Below are positions 62,372 through 64,000 of a stretch of DNA of 64,000 bases, in pieces. The number at the start of each line of letters is the position of its first letter. Within the stretch, counting starts at the first letter, position 1. The position numbers and the translations under genes were made by a program. This DNA comes from Chryseobacterium viscerum (GTDB lineage Bacteria > Bacteroidota > Bacteroidia > Flavobacteriales > Weeksellaceae), in contig NZ_PPEG02000005.1 in NCBI RefSeq assembly GCF_002899945.2, forward strand, positions 248,001 through 312,000. The letters run 5' to 3'. The notes under the pieces are model-generated. The model saw nothing but the letters and a program-made list of their open reading frames with translations, searched no databases and was not told where the DNA came from.

Positions 62372-63274
62372 TTACAATGAGTTAAACTGCGAGTACAGGT
62401 TTTTATTCAATTTAAAATAAATAAAACCGTTCTTAAAATCAATTACAGTATTGAATCTTTTTAAAAACTGATTTCCAAAAAATCCCGCCATTTTTTCTGT
62501 AGAATCAATTCCTTCTGTGGAGCCGGAAAGGGTAATCGGCAGGTTATAAAGATATTTCTGTGCGAATTTTATAGCGGGGCAAAGGACAACAGGCATTTCA
62601 TACACAGAGCCATCTGAACCCTGAGCAGTAGCTTTTCCTATAGTTTTCATGGTTTTGGATAAAGCATTGTTTTTTGCAAAAGGAGAAGCTATAGTAAGTG
62701 CATCATCCGCACCGCTGTCGAGCCCGAAGAGCCCGGAATATTCTTTACCATTCACAATAATACTGCTTTCTACAGAAGGGTAGTTATCCACCATATGAAG
62801 TTTCATTTTCTCATATTCTGCCAGGTCAATGGAAAAATTACTTTCTTCATAAAACCGGATTTCGTTTTTATGGTAATCAACTTCAATGATTTTTCCCTTC
62901 ATCAGATCTGTTCCGAAAACTCCGTCAAAATTGGCAGAATCATAGGGAATAAGAGTAAATTGAATATCATTTTTCTGGATATTTCCAAACTGTACGGTAT
63001 TGTGGCTGCTGTATTCCACGATATTTACACCGTTTGACCCCTTGTTTTCAGATTTACCATCAATTTTCAGCGGTACTTTTTTCTTTGAGTTGATATTGAT
63101 CACAGAACCGTCAGCACCCGTATCGAACAGGAACTTAATGCTGTCGGTTTTATTCACTTTACAATACACATACATGGAATTGTTTTCCAGCGAAAAAGGA
63201 ATGACTGTTGGTGATTTTTGAGCAGATATTGCGGTACAAAATAGCGATGTCAGAAAAATAAGAATGAGTTTCAT
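62372..63274 (-). CDS. Secreted aspartyl protease-family protein with two DTG/DSG motifs
   Basis: Protein of 300 residues, started at MKLILIFLTSLFCTAISAQ (signal peptide); an ATG 22 codons earlier gives an atypical extension. It has two retropepsin-like halves: FLFDTGADGSV (Asp51) and GLFGLDSGADDAL (Asp186), each with the catalytic Asp-Thr/Ser-Gly-Ala. Both halves in one chain would allow a monomeric, pepsin-like enzyme in the envelope. The substrate is unknown. Confidence 0.88.
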   Translation of the reverse strand: MKLILIFLTSLFCTAISAQKSPTVIPFSLENNSMYVYCKVNKTDSIKFLFDTGADGSVININSKKKVPLKIDGKSENKGSNGVNIVEYSSHNTVQFGNIQKNDIQFTLIPYDSANFDGVFGTDLMKGKIIEVDYHKNEIRFYEESNFSIDLAEYEKMKLHMVDNYPSVESSIIVNGKEYSGLFGLDSGADDALTIASPFAKNNALSKTMKTIGKATAQGSDGSVYEMPVVLCPAIKFAQKYLYNLPITLSGSTEGIDSTEKMAGFFGNQFLKRFNTVIDFKNGFIYFKLNKNLYSQFNSL

Positions 63275-63408
63275 GTAAATGGTTTTTAGATGGGCGAAAA
63301 TAAATGGAATTATCGCTTTCCCAAAGAAATAACAGACCATTAACCCTCCTTTAACCGTTCCTTAACTGTTCTCAATTGCATTATCCCACAACTTCTTTTC
63401 ATAAAAAA

Positions 63409-63431
63409 ACAGTATCCATTCCGGATACTGT
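63409..63431 (-). terminator. Terminator of the edge gene
   Basis: Nine-base-pair stem ACAGTATCC/GGATACTGT, loop ATTCC, T run on the minus strand. Confidence 0.85.
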
Positions 63432-63451
63432 CATTATATTTTTAAGAATTA

Positions 63452-63479
63452 AATCTTTTAATCTTCTAATCTTCTAATC
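63452..63479. repeat. Short octanucleotide tandem repeat
   Basis: AATCTTTT, then AATCTTCT twice, then AATC, between the edge gene and its terminator. Confidence 0.7.
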
Positions 63480-63483
63480 AACC

Positions 63484-63999
63484 CTACGGCTCATCACAAG
63501 TTCTCTTCAGTTTTGTAAAGATCTTATCAAAATCCTTGTAAGAAGTTTCTTCATCATTACGCTTTTGTCTGAAGCTGCTGTTGGCACAGTTATGAAAACC
63601 CAGACCAATCATATCGATCAAAGCATAATCTTCCTTTTGCGGGTCACTCATTTTGGTATTGAATCTTGACATTACCCCCTGTGGATCAGAATTATTTTTG
63701 CTTTTAAGCTCAATATAGTTTTTCCAGGCAGCAAACATCTTTTCTCTGTCAGGAGAAGATATAGCGTCAATCTGCTCTCTGCAGGTATTATAATATTTAC
63801 TGTTTTTAAGGGTGAAAGGATCAGAATACGCGATAATTTCTTCTTTATTCAGCTGGTATTCGTTTTCAAATGATTCCATGACTTCCTCCTGAAGCTTTTT
63901 CCATCTTGGAAGATCAATTATTTTAAGGCTGTACAATTCCTTTTTCTTTTCCTCATACTGCTTTTCAAGATCCTGTAAATAAGTTTCTCTGTTTTGACG
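63484..63999 (-). CDS. Protein of unknown function, N-terminal part outside the window (partial)
   Basis: The frame stays open to the window edge, so the true start is beyond it; the last 171 residues are visible. The first part seen is a charged helix (LQDLEKQYEEKKKELYS), probably a coiled coil. The rest is helical with three Cys (NTCREQ, HNCANS, KRTCDEP), which suggests an exported protein with disulphides. No family is recognised. Confidence 0.65.
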   Translation of the reverse strand, partial: RQNRETYLQDLEKQYEEKKKELYSLKIIDLPRWKKLQEEVMESFENEYQLNKEEIIAYSDPFTLKNSKYYNTCREQIDAISSPDREKMFAAWKNYIELKSKNNSDPQGVMSRFNTKMSDPQKEDYALIDMIGLGFHNCANSSFRQKRNDEETSYKDFDKIFTKLKRTCDEP

Positions 64000-64000
64000 G

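Overview
The window is chromosomal DNA from a low-GC member of the Bacteroidota, most likely family Weeksellaceae and Chryseobacterium-like. The evidence is the run of protein families typical of that group (two GLPGLI proteins, a type B T9SS cargo with a gliding-motility C-terminal domain, DUF4476, KTSC, M61 and PepE peptidases), the near absence of Shine-Dalgarno sequences, and repeated Bacteroidota-type promoters (TTG, 17-23 bp, TAnnTTTG). Genus assignment is inference. No phage, insertion sequence, integrase or CRISPR array was seen.

Layout. 1-4 kb: the end of a topoisomerase IV subunit A gene, a rhomboid protease, an AraC regulator and an SDR/epimerase pair. 4-6.7 kb: a secreted lectin-type operon on the minus strand. 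6.7-11.1 kb: minus-strand housekeeping genes (DUF4180, serine hydrolase, prmC, yaaA, CPBP protease, threonylcarbamoyl-AMP synthase). 11.2-11.6 kb: four identical initiator tRNA genes with conserved hairpins between them and one terminator. 11.8-15.6 kb: an N-terminally truncated terpene synthase, an Ada-like Zn protein with a 2OG-Fe(II) oxygenase, a GNAT enzyme, a candidate structured small RNA and a secreted unknown. 16-21.6 kb: one minus-strand block with glutathione peroxidase, a Crp/Fnr regulator, a LytTR two-component pair, a COG4315-type lipoprotein and two cytochrome P460-type proteins. It looks like an envelope redox or nitrosative-stress module.

22-26 kb: a BlaI/M56 (BlaR1-like) signalling pair with a clear promoter flanked by two matching dyads, followed by a GLPGLI gene and an acetyltransferase. 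26-34 kb: serine hydrolase, Fsa-type aldolase, YdeI-like protein, TPR protein, PepE with an overlapping zinc-ribbon unknown, DacB and a histidine kinase. 34-41 kb: M61 and M1 peptidases, TatC, a DJ-1-type protein, a second Crp/Fnr regulator and KdsD, all minus strand. 41-49.4 kb: RecQ, a glycosyltransferase, small unknowns, a cupin, LpdA, DUF4476 and a CvfB-like protein. 49.4-53.4 kb: a 1303-residue T9SS-secreted surface protein. 53.5-59.9 kb: a TetR-TolC-adaptor-RND efflux operon with two copies of a 22-bp operator-like repeat. 59.9-64 kb: a more accessory-looking, AT-rich end with a coiled-coil membrane protein, a tiny secreted Cys peptide beside a GLPGLI gene, a J-domain/KTSC protein, a two-motif aspartic protease and a gene cut by the window edge.

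The least explained signals are the dyad pairs at the blaI-like and tetR promoters, the compensatory change in the tRNA spacer hairpins, the structured RNA candidate at 14.85-15.02 kb, the truncated terpene synthase, two 33-bp palindromes with the same architecture, a heptanucleotide-period repeat, and the small secreted peptide next to a GLPGLI gene. All family assignments come from reading motifs and remembered family patterns. No database search was run.
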